DNA from: Glaciihabitans sp. dw_435
GTDB taxonomy: Bacteria; Actinomycetota; Actinomycetes; Actinomycetales; Microbacteriaceae
Direction of reading: 5' to 3'
Length of the DNA: 64,000 nt
Assembly: GCF_018449675.1 (NCBI RefSeq)
Contig: NZ_JAAVUZ010000005.1
Location: forward strand, 124,001-188,000
Made by a program: the position numbers and the translations under genes. The notes under the pieces were generated by a model, which had not been told where the DNA came from, did no database searches, and was given only the letters and a program-made list of their open reading frames with translations. The stretch's first letter is position 1. Each line of letters starts with the position of its first letter. Below are positions 43,222 through 51,541 of the stretch, one piece after another.

Positions 43222-44874
43222 CTACGGTGCCGGAGAGGGTGGGGAAGCGCATGACCCGGGCGTTGCGTGTGCCGCCGGCGCGACGTCATCCTCGGGCCGG
43301 CCCCCACCCTCGAGCCGCAGTGTCGCCAGGAACCCCAGGGCGAGGAAGCCTGCCGCGGCGAAGGCGCTGAACCGGGTGGCTTCGCTGAACGCCTGGCGCG
43401 CGTCATCCGCTGCCTGTGTCGATTGTTTTTCGAGCGCGGGGATGGCGGAGCCGGCGCTGTCGACAACGGCGTCCACGATCTGGGTGCGGGTGGCGACGGG
43501 GACGCCCTGCTCCTCGAGGCGGGCGTCGAGCTGGCCGCCGAGGGTGCTGAACAGGATGGTGCCGAGCACGGCGATGCCGAGGGCGGACCCGATCTGGCGC
43601 GCGGTGCTCTGGGTTCCGGAGCCCTGCCCGCTCTGGTCGACGGGGACGTCTTTGAGGACGACGCCGGTCAGCTGCGCGGTCGCGAGACCCACGCCGAAGC
43701 CATAGACAAACAGGGCGCCCACGATCGCGTACCAGGGGGTGCCCGTCGAGATGACGAGTCCCACGATGACCAGGCCGACGATCTCGGCGCCGATGCCGAC
43801 GCGCACCACCGTGACGGCGGAGAAACGCCCGCCGAACGCGCCGGCGAAGCCACTGGCCACGAAGGAGCCGATGGCGAGGCCCAGCAGCACGTACCCGGTG
43901 TGGAGGGCGTCATAGCCCAGCACGTTCTGCAGCCAGAGCGGGAGGGAGAGGATGATGCCGAACTCGCCGAGGGAGACGATCATGGCGGCGATGTTGCCGT
44001 TGCGGAACGATGCGATGCGGAACAACGCGAACGCGAACAGGGTGCTCTTGCCGAGGCGCTGGCGACGGAGGCCCCAGGCAATGAAGGCCGTCGCGCCCAC
44101 GATCGTGACGGCAAAGGCGAGGGGGATGGGAGAGAGGTCGAACGGCCATTCCCAGTCGCCGAAGCTGAGGCCGTCGCTGGCGAGCCACCAGCCGTAGGTG
44201 CGTCCCTCGATGAGGCCGAACACCAGCGAGGCGCAGGTGATGACCGACAAGATCGCGCCGACGACGTCGATGCGCCGGGCGTCCCTCTCGCGCGACTCTG
44301 CGACGAAGGCGAACAGGCCGATCACGATGATGATGCCCAGTGGAACGTTGATGCCGAACGCCCACCGCCAGGAGAAGTCGGTGGTGAGCCATCCGCCGAG
44401 GAGCGGGCCGACCGCGGCCATTCCGCCGATGGTCGAGCCCCAGATCGCGAACGCGATACCGCGCTCCTTGCCCCGGAAGGTGGCGTTGATGATCGACAGC
44501 GTGGTGGGAAGGATCATGGCGCCACCGAAACCCTGCAGCACGCGTGCGCCGATGAGGGCGCCTCCGCTCTCGGAGAGCCCGGCGAGGACGGATGCCAGTG
44601 CGAAGACGACGACTCCGGTGAGAAGCAGTCGCCTCCGTCCAAACCTGTCCGCGAGGGTTCCGAAGACCAGAAGGAGAGCCGCGAAGACCAGCGTGTAGCT
44701 CTCCTGCACCCACTGCACCTGGGTGGAAGTTATCCCCAGATCATCGACGATCGACGGGATTGCCACATTGATGATTGTTGAGTCGACGATGATGAGTGCC
44801 ACCGCGACGCTGATGAAGACGAGCCCGAACCAGCGGGCGCGGGGGTTTGCTGTCAGGCGTGCTGCCGCGCTCAC
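43222..44874 (-). CDS. MFS multidrug transporter, DHA2 (EmrB/QacA) family
   Basis: 550 residues with about 14 helices. Motif A appears as GTLADRFGRRRLLL after TM2, motif C as the GPLLGGWL in TM5 (DHA2 antiporter motif), and VDSTIINVAIPSI in TM1 is the DHA2 signature D1. Residues about 190-250 match the loop between helices 6-8. Expected to export drugs or other hydrophobic compounds using the proton gradient. GTG start overlaps the TspO-family gene stop (GTGA), so they form one operon. The C-terminus is Ala/Pro-rich and hydrophilic. Confidence 0.9.
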   Translation of the reverse strand: MSAAARLTANPRARWFGLVFISVAVALIIVDSTIINVAIPSIVDDLGITSTQVQWVQESYTLVFAALLLVFGTLADRFGRRRLLLTGVVVFALASVLAGLSESGGALIGARVLQGFGGAMILPTTLSIINATFRGKERGIAFAIWGSTIGGMAAVGPLLGGWLTTDFSWRWAFGINVPLGIIIVIGLFAFVAESRERDARRIDVVGAILSVITCASLVFGLIEGRTYGWWLASDGLSFGDWEWPFDLSPIPLAFAVTIVGATAFIAWGLRRQRLGKSTLFAFALFRIASFRNGNIAAMIVSLGEFGIILSLPLWLQNVLGYDALHTGYVLLGLAIGSFVASGFAGAFGGRFSAVTVVRVGIGAEIVGLVIVGLVISTGTPWYAIVGALFVYGFGVGLATAQLTGVVLKDVPVDQSGQGSGTQSTARQIGSALGIAVLGTILFSTLGGQLDARLEEQGVPVATRTQIVDAVVDSAGSAIPALEKQSTQAADDARQAFSEATRFSAFAAAGFLALGFLATLRLEGGGRPEDDVAPAAHATPGSCASPPSPAP

Positions 44875-45710
44875 GCGCCGGCTCCGGCGGTGCCCGATGC
44901 GGTGCCGCGCGATCGAGCGCGCGCGTCGGCGGTGCGGGAGGCACGGCCTCGGGTCAGGCGCAGCAACAGCGTCACCGCGAGCACCACCACGACCATGACG
45001 ATCGCGGTGACGGCGGCGGGTACCGAGACGAGGGAGCCGGCGAGGCGGCCGACGGCGAGCCAGGCGAGACCCCAGCAGAGGGAGACGGTCGGGGCGAGGC
45101 GTCCGGTGCCGTAGACGGCCAGGAGCACACCGATGCCGCCCGCGATGAGGACGACAACGACGGCCCATACATCCGCGTCGATCCCGAAGCCGGTGAAGCC
45201 AACATCGGTGAGCAAGGCTGCCACGTTTGCGGCGGTCGCGACACAGACCCAGCCGAGATACAGGCCGACCGTGCCATCCGTCACGATGGTTTCGACGATG
45301 GTGCGCGGCGGCGTCGCGAGGCAGAGCCGGAACGCCCAGACGAGCACCACGAGCAGCAGCGCGATCACGGGCACGCTGAGGGCGAGCTGGTCGAACTGAA
45401 TGCTGAGGATCCACGCGGCGTTGAGGATGAGGGACGCCGCGATGGGGTATCCGAGGCGCCGCTGGCGTGGATCGGTGCGCTGCGCGGGCAGCAGCTGCCA
45501 GATGGCGTAGGCGATCAGGCCGAGGTAGATGACCGACCAGATGGAGAAGGCGGGACCGGCCGGAGCGATGGGGGTCGCGTTCGCGCCGAGGGCTCCGCCC
45601 GCGGCATCCTGAATCGGGGTTCCGCCGGCGGCTCCCGAGCCGATGAACGAGCCGACGATGGCCAAGACGGCGCTGACGAGCACAACGACCTGCCGCACGG
45701 TGTCTTTCAC
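44871..45710 (-). CDS. TspO/MBR-family tryptophan-rich sensory protein
   Basis: 279 residues with about 7-8 hydrophobic helices. The first half shows GPAFSIWSVIYLGLIAYAIWQL and NAAWILSIQFDQL, the PxWxxxxx/NxxW patterns of TspO/MBR-like proteins, though the protein is nearly twice the 160-residue TspO and so of the enlarged kind. Homologs bind tetrapyrroles or act in stress responses; function here unknown. Start chosen as GTG 45710 because GGAGGATCC precedes it; the TTG four codons upstream falls in the palindrome edge. A 24-bp perfect palindrome sits just upstream. Followed by the DHA2 transporter gene. Confidence 0.75.
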   Translation of the reverse strand: MKDTVRQVVVLVSAVLAIVGSFIGSGAAGGTPIQDAAGGALGANATPIAPAGPAFSIWSVIYLGLIAYAIWQLLPAQRTDPRQRRLGYPIAASLILNAAWILSIQFDQLALSVPVIALLLVVLVWAFRLCLATPPRTIVETIVTDGTVGLYLGWVCVATAANVAALLTDVGFTGFGIDADVWAVVVVLIAGGIGVLLAVYGTGRLAPTVSLCWGLAWLAVGRLAGSLVSVPAAVTAIVMVVVVLAVTLLLRLTRGRASRTADARARSRGTASGTAGAGA

Positions 45711-45720
45711 GGGATCCTCC

Positions 45721-45744
45721 AATTGATCAGCTAGCTGATCAATT
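45721..45744. promoter_or_regulatory. 24-bp perfect palindrome, operator candidate of the tspO-MFS operon
   Basis: AATTGATCAGCT followed immediately by its reverse complement AGCTGATCAATT, only 11 bp before the GTG of the TspO-family gene and touching its ribosome site. Such a long exact palindrome is a very likely repressor site. The repressor is not obvious: the nearest regulator, the MarR gene at 46724, is separated by the EamA gene. Confidence 0.75.
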
Positions 45745-45792
45745 ACGGTAGCACCGTCTTCGGTCGACGGCGAGGGGGAGGCGAGGAGGGCG

Positions 45793-46656
45793 TTAGCCCA
45801 GCGCGAGCAGCGCGACGGCGACGAGGGCGGTGGTGAGGCCGATCGCCTGCAATCGTGTGATGCGTTCGTGGAGGAACACGGCGGCGAGGATCACGGTGAC
45901 TCCCGCGTAGAGCGCGACGAGGACTGCCATGACCGACAGCTCGCCGAGTCGCACGCCCGTGAGCATGACCGCGTCTGCGGTTGCCGAGAGAACTCCCCCG
46001 CCGACCGCGTACCAGAATCCGCCCCGCCATCCGCTTCCCGTGGCGCGTACCCGGGACCGTTTGGCTCGCAGGAAGATGACCCCGACGGCGGCAAACATGA
46101 CGATGACCGTGACCGTGCGACCCACGATGAGTGGCACGAATCCGGAGGCGGGCGGCATGGCGTTGAAGGTCACGAGGCCTGCGCCGATGGAGGTTCCGGC
46201 GCCGACGGCCAGCAGGATTCCCCGGGTGCTCGGCCGTGTGCCCGTGCGTTCAGGGGCGAGCCCCACGAGGATCACCGCGGCGAGAGCGAGTGCCAGGCCG
46301 AGGTATCCCGCAGCGCCGAAGCGTTCCCCAGTGAGGAGCCCGACCGTCATGGGAACCACGGCCGAAATCACCGCGATGAGTGGGGAGAGCACGCTCATCG
46401 GGCCGATGGCGAGCGCGGCGTACAGCATGGAGACCGAGAGACAGGCGATTCCGCCGGCGATAGCGCCCCAGAGGATCGCCTGCGCGGACCACTGTCCTCC
46501 GAGGAACGGAACGATGAGGCACACGGCAACCAGGCCGCCGGCGGCGCTGAGGGCGGTGACGCGGATCGCACTGATCTGCCGGGAGGCGAATCCGCCGAGG
46601 AAGTCTGCCGAACCGAAGAAGAACGCGGTCGTGAGCCCGAGGGCCGCGGTGATCAT
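45793..46656 (-). CDS. EamA/DMT-family transporter
   Basis: 287 residues, ten membrane helices in two EamA repeats (about 1-140 and 150-287). FFFGSADFLGGFASRQISAIRVTALS at the start and LALALAAVILVGL, LHERITRLQAIGLTTALVAVALL at the end are typical of drug/metabolite transporters. Substrate unknown. Start 46656 after GAGGAG 6 nt upstream. Divergent from a MarR regulator across 67 bp, a common arrangement for a repressor and its exporter. Confidence 0.88.
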   Translation of the reverse strand: MITAALGLTTAFFFGSADFLGGFASRQISAIRVTALSAAGGLVAVCLIVPFLGGQWSAQAILWGAIAGGIACLSVSMLYAALAIGPMSVLSPLIAVISAVVPMTVGLLTGERFGAAGYLGLALALAAVILVGLAPERTGTRPSTRGILLAVGAGTSIGAGLVTFNAMPPASGFVPLIVGRTVTVIVMFAAVGVIFLRAKRSRVRATGSGWRGGFWYAVGGGVLSATADAVMLTGVRLGELSVMAVLVALYAGVTVILAAVFLHERITRLQAIGLTTALVAVALLALG

Positions 46657-46723
46657 GGGTCTCCTCGTGCGGTTGGTGCGTGCTCCGAGCGTAGTGGAGG
46701 GCGGTGCGGCTAGGTTGAGGAGC

Positions 46724-47161
46724 ATGACGGACGTCGACGGCACCGAGAGCTGGCCCACTGGGCGGTTGCTCTCCACGGCCGCGCGGCTGGTCGAGCACGC
46801 CTGGGTCGAGGCGCTCGCCGAGATGGGCTTGACCCACGCGGGACTCATCGCCCTGCATCTGCTGGACGCCGGTCCCCTGAACCAGACCGACCTCGCCCAG
46901 CGTGCCCGCGTGCAGACGCAGACGATGTCGCGCACGATCGACCGGCTGGAGCGCCAGGGTTTCGTGGAGCGCCGGCCCGACGACAAGGATCGACGCCGGC
47001 AGCTCGTCAGCCGCACCGAGTCGGGAGCCGACGCGTGGCGCAAGACTCGCACCCTCGAGGCCGACCTCTTTCCGGCCACGGATGACCCGGCCGGCCTGCG
47101 GGCGGCGCTGCTCGCGATCATTTCGTCGACATCCGGAGCCCGCTGGAGCAACGCGGACTGA
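46724..47161 (+). CDS. MarR-family transcriptional regulator
   Basis: 145 residues with the winged helix at about 40-105: HAGLIALHLLDAGPLNQTDLAQRARVQTQTMSRTIDRLERQGFVERRPDDKDRRRQLVSRTESG. DRLE and DxRR are the MarR signature pieces. GAGGAGC precedes the ATG at 46724. Divergent from the EamA transporter, which it probably controls. The longer reading frame upstream is antisense to the EamA gene and not used. Confidence 0.9.
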   Translation: MTDVDGTESWPTGRLLSTAARLVEHAWVEALAEMGLTHAGLIALHLLDAGPLNQTDLAQRARVQTQTMSRTIDRLERQGFVERRPDDKDRRRQLVSRTESGADAWRKTRTLEADLFPATDDPAGLRAALLAIISSTSGARWSNAD

Positions 47162-47230
47162 GCGCGGCGAGCAACGGCGGGTTCGCCGGGGCCCGCGGAC
47201 GACGCACAACGTCATCCAGCGACCCCGTAA

Positions 47231-47303
47231 ATACCGGTGAAATACGCGCCACCGGTATCCTCGGTGAGGGGCAAACCCACCGACGACCGAGGAGTTTCAC
47301 CGG
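47231..47303 (+). promoter_or_regulatory. mtn operon leader with mutually exclusive pairings
   Basis: Two alternative folds share one arm. (i) ATACCGGTG (47231-47239) with CACCGGTAT (47250-47258), exact. (ii) CCGGTGAAA (47234-47242) with TTTCACCGG (47295-47303), exact, ending one base before the start codon, and enclosing CCTCGGT (47259-47265) with ACCGAGG (47286-47292), which covers the GAGGAG ribosome site (47289-47294). Fold (ii) would hide the start; fold (i) would free the outer region. The promoter is not clear, so the first inverted repeat could also be a DNA operator. Confidence 0.55.
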
Positions 47304-47304
47304 C

Positions 47305-48396
47305 ATGAACGCACCTGGACGGGACGCCACTCCGGCCCTCGAACACTCCGTCCGTCTGGTGAACGGCGCCGTCGAGATTCTCGACCGCCGCGCGTTCCCC
47401 GCGGAACTCACCTGGGTGCGCGCCACCAGCGCGGCCGAGGTGGCCGACGCGATCCGCGACATGGTCACCCAGAGTTCCGGACCCCTCTTCGCCGCGTTCG
47501 CCGGCCTCGAGCTGACCGCCCAGCAGGTCCGTGGCCTTCCGCTGGACGATGCCCGAGCGACCCTGATCGCGGCGGCCGGCGCTCTCACCACCGCGCGCCC
47601 GACGAACAACCATCCGAGGGATGCCGCCCGCCACGTGCTGGGCGCCATCGCCGGGGCGACGACGACCGACGAGCTGGTCGAGCTCGCGACATCCGCTGCC
47701 CACACGGGCGTTGCCGCCTACAACGCCCGCAGCCGCGCGCTCGGCGAGCACACCGTCGCACTGTTGCCGGACGGGGCGCGCATCCTCACCCACTGCTGGA
47801 TGGACAGCTACCTCATCGCCATGGTGCGCGCCGCTCACGACGCGGGTAAGAGCTTCGAATGGGTCACGACGGAGACGCGCCCCTACCTGCAGGGCGCCCG
47901 GCTCACCTCGCACACGCTGCGCGAATTCGGCGAGAAGGTCACGCTCATCACGGACAGCATGGGCGCCGCCGCGCTGTCGCCCGGGTCCTCGCTCGGGGCC
48001 ATCGACGCGCTTGTGACCGCTGCCGACGTGGTCAGTCTCGACGGCAGCGTGGTCAACAAGGTCGGAACCCTGGGGCTCGCGGTCGCCGCTGCCGCGTTCG
48101 AGGTTCCGTTCTACGCGCTGGTGCTCAAGCCCGATGCGGATGCCCCGACGGGATCCGACGTCGTCATCGAGCAGCGTGACCCCGGCGAGGTGTTCCACGC
48201 GCTGGGGCACCGCACCGCCTCTAACCTCGTGACGGACGGCTGGTACCCCGCCTTCGACGTGACCCCCGCACGCTTCGTCACGCGCATCGTGACCGATCGG
48301 GGTGCGTTTGCGCCGGACTCGGTCGTCGATTATTTTGCGGCGGATGACTCGGGCCCCGTGCTCTCCGCGTCCGCCGACGCGAGCGTCACCCGGTGA
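47305..48396 (+). CDS. mtnA: Methylthioribose-1-phosphate isomerase-like protein (divergent)
   Basis: 363 residues. Aligns along its length with MtnA: ETRPYLQGARLTSHTL, VTLITDSM, NKVGTLGLAV, VPFYAL and the closing YPAFDVTPARFVTRIVTDRG. Catalytic Cys164 (ILTHC) and Asp241 (TAADVV) are kept. But the N-terminal RGAPAIG motif of MtnA is replaced by SSGPLFAAFAG, and CNAG by CWMD, so substrate binding may differ. In methionine salvage MtnA isomerises MTR-1-P to MTRu-1-P. First gene of a four-gene overlapping operon; the next gene begins in its stop (GTGA). Confidence 0.8.
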   Translation: MNAPGRDATPALEHSVRLVNGAVEILDRRAFPAELTWVRATSAAEVADAIRDMVTQSSGPLFAAFAGLELTAQQVRGLPLDDARATLIAAAGALTTARPTNNHPRDAARHVLGAIAGATTTDELVELATSAAHTGVAAYNARSRALGEHTVALLPDGARILTHCWMDSYLIAMVRAAHDAGKSFEWVTTETRPYLQGARLTSHTLREFGEKVTLITDSMGAAALSPGSSLGAIDALVTAADVVSLDGSVVNKVGTLGLAVAAAAFEVPFYALVLKPDADAPTGSDVVIEQRDPGEVFHALGHRTASNLVTDGWYPAFDVTPARFVTRIVTDRGAFAPDSVVDYFAADDSGPVLSASADASVTR

Positions 48397-49706
48397 GCAC
48401 CACCGAGCTGTCGCCGTCGGGCGACGAATACGAACTGCTGGTCAGCGGCCACGACGTGACCGCCTACCTCACCACGGCCGGCCTGCTTCCGCGGCTGGCG
48501 GATGATCCCGCCGACGTAATCGTGCGCGAGGTCACCGCGGGAAACATGAACCGCGTCTTCATCGCCCGCGGCCCGCTCGGCAGCGTCGCCGTGAAGCAGG
48601 CACCCCCGTTCGTGCAGGTGGCCGGGCCCGAGTGGCCCATCGACCCCGCCCGGATCGGCGCCGAGGCGCGGGCCTACGAGCTGCTCGCGGGGCTCGTTCC
48701 GGACGCGGTTCCGGCCATCGAGCTCGTGGACCTCGAGCGCTTCGTGATGGTGATGGAAGACCTCTCAGACCTCGAGGTGGTGCGTGATGTTCTCGTCGAC
48801 GAGATCGCGACCGGCGGGGCATCCACCATCGACTTCGACAACCTCGGCGCCGTGGTTGGGCGGTTCATCGGCGAGCTGACGCTGGCGACGAGCGAGGGGC
48901 GACTGGGGTCCGAGGCGCACGCCGAACTCGTGGCGACCGCCGCTAACCCCGAGCTGTGCGCGCTGACGGTCGACGTCGTGCTCGACGAGCCGTATCGCGA
49001 GCACGAGCACAACCACTGGCACCCGGTGCTCGACGACGAGGTGCGCGCGCTCTACACGGACGAGGCTCTCGCGGCCGCCGTGCTCATCGTGCGGGACACG
49101 TTCGACACCCGGGCCGAGGCGCTGCTGCACGGCGACCTCCACACCGGCTCGGTGATGGTGGGCACCCGCGATGGCGTCCAGGCCGTGAAGGTGTTCGACC
49201 CCGAGTTCAGCTTCGTCGGTCCCATCGGCATGGACCTCGGACTCTTCTGGGCCAACCTCACGATCGCGTCCGTTGCCGCCCGCGCGGTGGGCCGCGACCA
49301 GCTCGCCGACGACCGCCTGCGCGCGATCGACGCCAGCTGGGATGCCTTCGCAGCGGTGTGGGATGCCCCGGGCGCGCGCGATGCGGCGGCCGTGTCATCC
49401 ACCCCTCTCGAATCGATTCGATCGGACGCGTGGCGCTTTGCCGGCGTCGAGGCCATGCGTCGCGTTGTCGGATATTCACACGCCGCCGACCTCGAGACCC
49501 TGCCCGCGGAGGTGCAGGCCGATGCCCACCGCGCGGTGTTCGACCTTGCCCGCCACTGGATTCTGACGGGCGAGCCCGCGCCCGACGCCGCACCCGACGC
49601 CGCGCCCGACGCCGCTCCCGCCTCCGCCTCCGCACCCGTCGGCACCACCCGCGCGGCCACCACCTCGTCTGACCCGACCGACCCCGCCCCGAAGGAGCAA
49701 TCGTGA
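48393..49706 (+). CDS. mtnK: Methylthioribose kinase (copy 1)
   Basis: 437 residues. MtnK phosphorylates 5-methylthioribose at O1. Visible: VTAGNMNRVF (glycine-rich loop variant), the ATP Lys in VAVKQ, VMVMEDLSDLEVVRD, NPELCALTVDVVLDEPYREHEHN, HGDLHTGSV (catalytic loop) and FDPEFSFVGPIGMDLGLFWAN (DxE metal site). C-terminal APDAAPDAAPDAAP tail is a low-complexity addition. Overlaps mtnA upstream and mtnC downstream by GTGA. A second kinase gene of the same family is at 53259-54605. Confidence 0.87.
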   Translation: MSTTELSPSGDEYELLVSGHDVTAYLTTAGLLPRLADDPADVIVREVTAGNMNRVFIARGPLGSVAVKQAPPFVQVAGPEWPIDPARIGAEARAYELLAGLVPDAVPAIELVDLERFVMVMEDLSDLEVVRDVLVDEIATGGASTIDFDNLGAVVGRFIGELTLATSEGRLGSEAHAELVATAANPELCALTVDVVLDEPYREHEHNHWHPVLDDEVRALYTDEALAAAVLIVRDTFDTRAEALLHGDLHTGSVMVGTRDGVQAVKVFDPEFSFVGPIGMDLGLFWANLTIASVAARAVGRDQLADDRLRAIDASWDAFAAVWDAPGARDAAAVSSTPLESIRSDAWRFAGVEAMRRVVGYSHAADLETLPAEVQADAHRAVFDLARHWILTGEPAPDAAPDAAPDAAPASASAPVGTTRAATTSSDPTDPAPKEQS

Positions 49707-50464
49707 CCTCACCCCTGCAGCTGACGGCGTCCACCCTGGTGGTCGACCTCGAGGGCACGACGAGTGCGGCCGGGTTCATCCTCGGCGACCTCTACGACTA
49801 CGCCCGCCCCCGCCTCGGCGCCTGGCTCGATGATCATGCGGATGACCCGGACGTCGCCACCGCGCGCGCCCAGGTGATCGCCGAGGCCGGACTGCCCGCC
49901 GACGCCAGCACGGACGACGTCGTTGCCGTGTTGCACGGCTGGATGGCGTCCGACGTGAAGGCCACCCCGCTCAAGACGTTGCAGGGACAGATCTGGGCGC
50001 TGGGGTTCGAGCGCGGCGAGATCTCGTCGCACTTCTTCGACGATGTAATCCCGAAGCTGCGTGCCTGGCACATGGCCGGGGTGGGCCTCGCGGTGTTCTC
50101 GTCGGGGTCGGTGACATCGCAGGTCCCGTGGTTCCGTCACTCGCCGGACGGTGACCTCACGCCCCTGATCACGGACTACTTTGACACCGTCAGCGCGGGA
50201 CCGAAGAAGGTTGCCACGTCGTACGACGCGATCGCGACGGCGCTGGGGCTCGAGGCATCCGCCCTCGTCTTCTTCACCGACAACCCCGAGGAAGTTACGG
50301 CGGCCCAGACGGCCGGGTGGCAGGTCGTCGCGTTCTCGCGGGAGGGCGAGCCGTTCTTCGGCGACGACTTCGGAACCGCGCCGGTGGTGGGGTCCTTCGA
50401 CGAGGTCGACGTGGTCGCGCCGGTCCCACCCGTCGCGCCCGCCGTTGCCGGTGCGACCGCATGA
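49703..50464 (+). CDS. mtnC: Enolase-phosphatase E1 (MtnC)
   Basis: 253-residue HAD-family protein. Converts DK-MTP-1-P first to the enol and then, by loss of phosphate, to acireductone. VVDLEGTT holds the nucleophile Asp15 and Glu17; AVFSSGSVTSQ is HAD motif II, KKVATSYDAI carries the Lys, and FFTDNPEEVTAAQTAGWQVV motif IV. The Ala/Pro-rich C-terminal 25 residues are an extra. GTG start overlaps the mtnK stop, and its own stop overlaps mtnB as ATGA. Confidence 0.9.
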   Translation: MTSPLQLTASTLVVDLEGTTSAAGFILGDLYDYARPRLGAWLDDHADDPDVATARAQVIAEAGLPADASTDDVVAVLHGWMASDVKATPLKTLQGQIWALGFERGEISSHFFDDVIPKLRAWHMAGVGLAVFSSGSVTSQVPWFRHSPDGDLTPLITDYFDTVSAGPKKVATSYDAIATALGLEASALVFFTDNPEEVTAAQTAGWQVVAFSREGEPFFGDDFGTAPVVGSFDEVDVVAPVPPVAPAVAGATA

Positions 50465-51114
50465 CCGAGTTCAACACCCGTCCGATCGCGCTGGAGACGC
50501 TCGACCGGGCCGGCGCCGCCCTGGCCGCCGAGTCTGCGCGGTTCGCTGCGCGCGGGTGGATGCCTGGAACCGCCGGTAACCTCTCGCTGCTACTGCGCAC
50601 CGACCCGCTGCGACTGGCCGTCACCGCGTCCGGCCTGGACAAGGGCGAGCTGACGTCCGGCGACATCGTCGTGGTCGACGGGCATGGTGCCCGCGTGCAC
50701 GGCGAGGCCGGGTCGCACGCCAACCCGTCGGCCGAGGCCGGCCTGCATGCCCGAATTGCCCGGGTCGCCGGAGCCGGAGCCATCATCCACGTGCACGCCG
50801 TGGCCGCCGTCACGGCTGCCCATGTCTGGCCGGGTGGCGTCGCGCTGCACGACCTCGAGATGCTCAAGGGACTCGGTCACTCGGCGCACGGCGAACAGAT
50901 CGTCATCCCCGTTGTGCCCAACGGCCAGGACATGACCCTCGTCGGCGACGCGTTCGAGGCGGTCTACCGCCCGGCGACGCAGGACGTTCGGGATGTCCCG
51001 GCCCTCCTTGTCGCCGATCACGGTATCTACGCCTGGGGTAAAGATCTCCGCGAAGCGCGCTGGCACCTCGAGATCACCGAGGCGCTGCTGCAGATCGCGC
51101 TCGCGCGCCGCTAG
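50461..51114 (+). CDS. mtnB: Methylthioribulose-1-phosphate dehydratase (MtnB)
   Basis: 217-residue class II aldolase/adducin-fold enzyme. Dehydrates MTRu-1-P to DK-MTP-1-P. GWMPGTAGNLS, VTASGLDKGELTSGDIVVVD and the zinc ligands His110 and His112 in IIHVHAVAA follow MtnB; PNGQDMTLVGDAF is also typical, with a third His expected in LLVADHGIYAWG. ATG 50461 overlaps the mtnC stop. Order of work in the pathway: MtnK, MtnA, MtnB, MtnC, then MtnD. After it the + strand transcript meets repeats. Confidence 0.9.
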   Translation: MTEFNTRPIALETLDRAGAALAAESARFAARGWMPGTAGNLSLLLRTDPLRLAVTASGLDKGELTSGDIVVVDGHGARVHGEAGSHANPSAEAGLHARIARVAGAGAIIHVHAVAAVTAAHVWPGGVALHDLEMLKGLGHSAHGEQIVIPVVPNGQDMTLVGDAFEAVYRPATQDVRDVPALLVADHGIYAWGKDLREARWHLEITEALLQIALARR

Positions 51115-51223
51115 CCGCGCCGCCCGCGGCCGTGCCGCGATGGGCGGCCGGCAGCGGCGCCACCCGCCGGCCCGCTAGCCGCGCGCCCCGCCGGCCAGTC
51201 GCCCCGCCGCTGCCCCGCAGCGC

Positions 51224-51283
51224 ATCGAAAGGGTAAAAACATGCGTTTCTCCCCCGGAAATCGCCCATTTCTACCCTTTCGAT
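51224..51283. repeat. Palindromic repeat family B, copy 2
   Basis: ATCGAAAGGGTAAAAACATG and its complementary arm CATTTCTACCCTTTCGAT. With family A copy 3 (34 bp later) it forms a composite also present at 52991-53140. They fill the 427-bp gap 51115-51541, where no gene is seen. Confidence 0.75.
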
Positions 51284-51316
51284 GACACCTGGCGCACCTC
51301 AAGGCGCCCAGCCCCG

Positions 51317-51375
51317 TCGAAGGAGCAGAGATGGTCGTTCTTTGCTCCGGGACGCGACCATCTCTGCTCCTTCGA
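51317..51375. repeat. Palindromic repeat family A, copy 3
   Basis: Exact 21-bp arms TCGAAGGAGCAGAGATGGTCG / CGACCATCTCTGCTCCTTCGA (given here as two halves of one hairpin). Followed by ATGCGCGC and GGCAAAAAGGG, as after copy 4. Confidence 0.8.
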
Positions 51376-51541
51376 TGCGCGCAGGAGGCAAAAAGGGCGC
51401 CCGCGCTGTAACGGGCGTCGAGAAAGCGCGCCCGCACCTGTGGTGGGCGACAAAAGAGGGCCAGGATGCGGTCGCAGCTGCCGCTCGCTGCCATTGCCAC
51501 TCCCGGTCAGAGAGCTGCATCCCGCCCGCAGGCTGTCGCCG

